A stretch of DNA of 48,904 nucleotides from Parachlorella kessleri. Lineage: Eukaryota; Chlorophyta; Trebouxiophyceae; Chlorellales; Chlorellaceae. Positions 48,901-48,904 of the stretch are shown one piece after another; positions within the stretch are counted from its first letter, which is position 1, and the number at the start of each line of letters is the position of its first letter. The stretch covers positions 1 to 48,904 of the forward strand of contig BBXU01000427.1 in NCBI GenBank assembly GCA_001598975.1, given 5' to 3'. The notes beneath the pieces are model-generated. The model worked only from the letters and a program-made list of their open reading frames with translations. It did no database searches and was not told where the DNA came from. The position numbers and the translations under genes are program-made.

Positions 48901-48904
48901 GGGG
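42910..48904 (+). CDS. CASTOR/POLLUX-type ion channel (3' end beyond window)
   Basis: Firm exons: 42910-43464, 43592-43690, about 44102-44201, 44438-44613, 44918-45101, 45372-45504, 45695-45813, 46069-46306, 46765-46919, 47176-47419, 47790-47919, 48214-48322, 48665-48834. The N-terminal 60 residues are basic and Ser/Ala-rich, as in a plastid or other targeting leader. Helices follow at PDLGVAAAAVSGLALLTGWL, LALKLTLLVQQVLAAHVAI and VFTAAAPIVYAGGLLYSVIT. WYADAG matches the CASTOR-type filter ADAG, then come an inner helix, VSEEIKLQLKG, and two Rossmann/RCK-like domains (TLVLNWNRQSTSLLRK, ELVILAEES, KTVVVLGWGGGVADIA, EVIFVSQHP). The final block (ELLQPNELASGMLL, GQEIYLRRPERYSL) matches the C-terminus of the family. 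Members are cation channels of the nuclear envelope or plastid envelope. An exon between 43691 and 44101 is needed to fix the phase and was not found. Intron 47920-48213 has a GC donor. Confidence 0.82.
46376..46481 (+). repeat. Dispersed repeat copy
   Basis: TTATTGAGGGTGGCAGATAA, then TGGGCTGACAGGGGTCTATG and CAGTTATGCTCTGTGTCTTG. Inside the channel-gene intron 46307-46764. Confidence 0.65.
46515..46560 (+). repeat. Dispersed repeat, short fragment
   Basis: CTGGACTGGCAAGACTGAAA, then GCAGTTATGCTCTTGGGCT; only the middle of the family consensus remains. Confidence 0.4.
48835..48904 (+). repeat. GGGT/GGT-rich simple repeat at window edge
   Basis: From the gtgggt splice donor to the window end the sequence is almost entirely GGGT and GGT units. 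It is the start of an intron of the channel gene; several G-runs could form a quadruplex. Confidence 0.7.

Overview
The window is nuclear DNA from a photosynthetic eukaryote, most likely a green alga (Chlorophyta; Trebouxiophyceae is my best guess from GC-rich coding sequence, dense short introns and plant-lineage families). Almost every gene is broken by short GT-AG introns with gtgag/gtggg donors and (t)gcag acceptors. I rebuilt eleven protein genes by joining exons in phase. Ten have a fully phase-consistent exon chain; one (the ion channel at the right edge) has one unresolved exon. No rRNA, tRNA, CRISPR, bacterial operon or recognisable transposase was found.

Layout, left to right: (1) <1-5421 (-) ABCD-type peroxisomal ABC half-transporter, 3' end outside the window; (2) 5718-8897 (+) TTC4/Cns1-type TPR co-chaperone; (3) 9867-13032 (-) Tim21/Coa1-like membrane protein with a mitochondrial-type presequence; (4) 14061-20818 (+) long coiled-coil golgin ending in a GRAB domain; (5) 22352-27045 (-) terminal uridylyltransferase of URT1 type with a long disordered N-terminus; (6) 27446-32459 (+) LMBR1/LMBD2 polytopic membrane protein; (7) 32856-36134 (-) seipin; (8) 37782-39605 (-) SYP7-type Qc-SNARE; (9) 40065-41121 (+) SpoU/TrmH-family SPOUT RNA methyltransferase; (10) 41576-42573 (-) small protein with a DEN box and two destruction boxes, a candidate plant-type securin (PATRONUS-like); (11) 42910->48834 (+) CASTOR/POLLUX-type ion channel, 3' end outside the window.

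The genes alternate strand almost perfectly (- + - + - + - - + - +), so neighbours share either a 5' intergenic region (296 to 1028 bp) or a 3' region. There is no shared pathway. Several products act on endomembranes or lipid handling (golgin, SNARE, seipin, LMBD2, ABCD transporter), but this may be chance.

Three things stand out beyond the genes. A roughly 110-bp interspersed repeat occurs at least ten times in both orientations, in introns and intergenic DNA, with a four-copy cluster at 36.9-37.3 kb. Five of about 87 modelled introns use a GC donor, each required by reading phase. Several proteins lack a family-defining residue: a His where the SNARE zero-layer Gln is expected, and Asn to Ser in two SPOUT motifs. 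All family assignments come from reading translated exons; no search was run.
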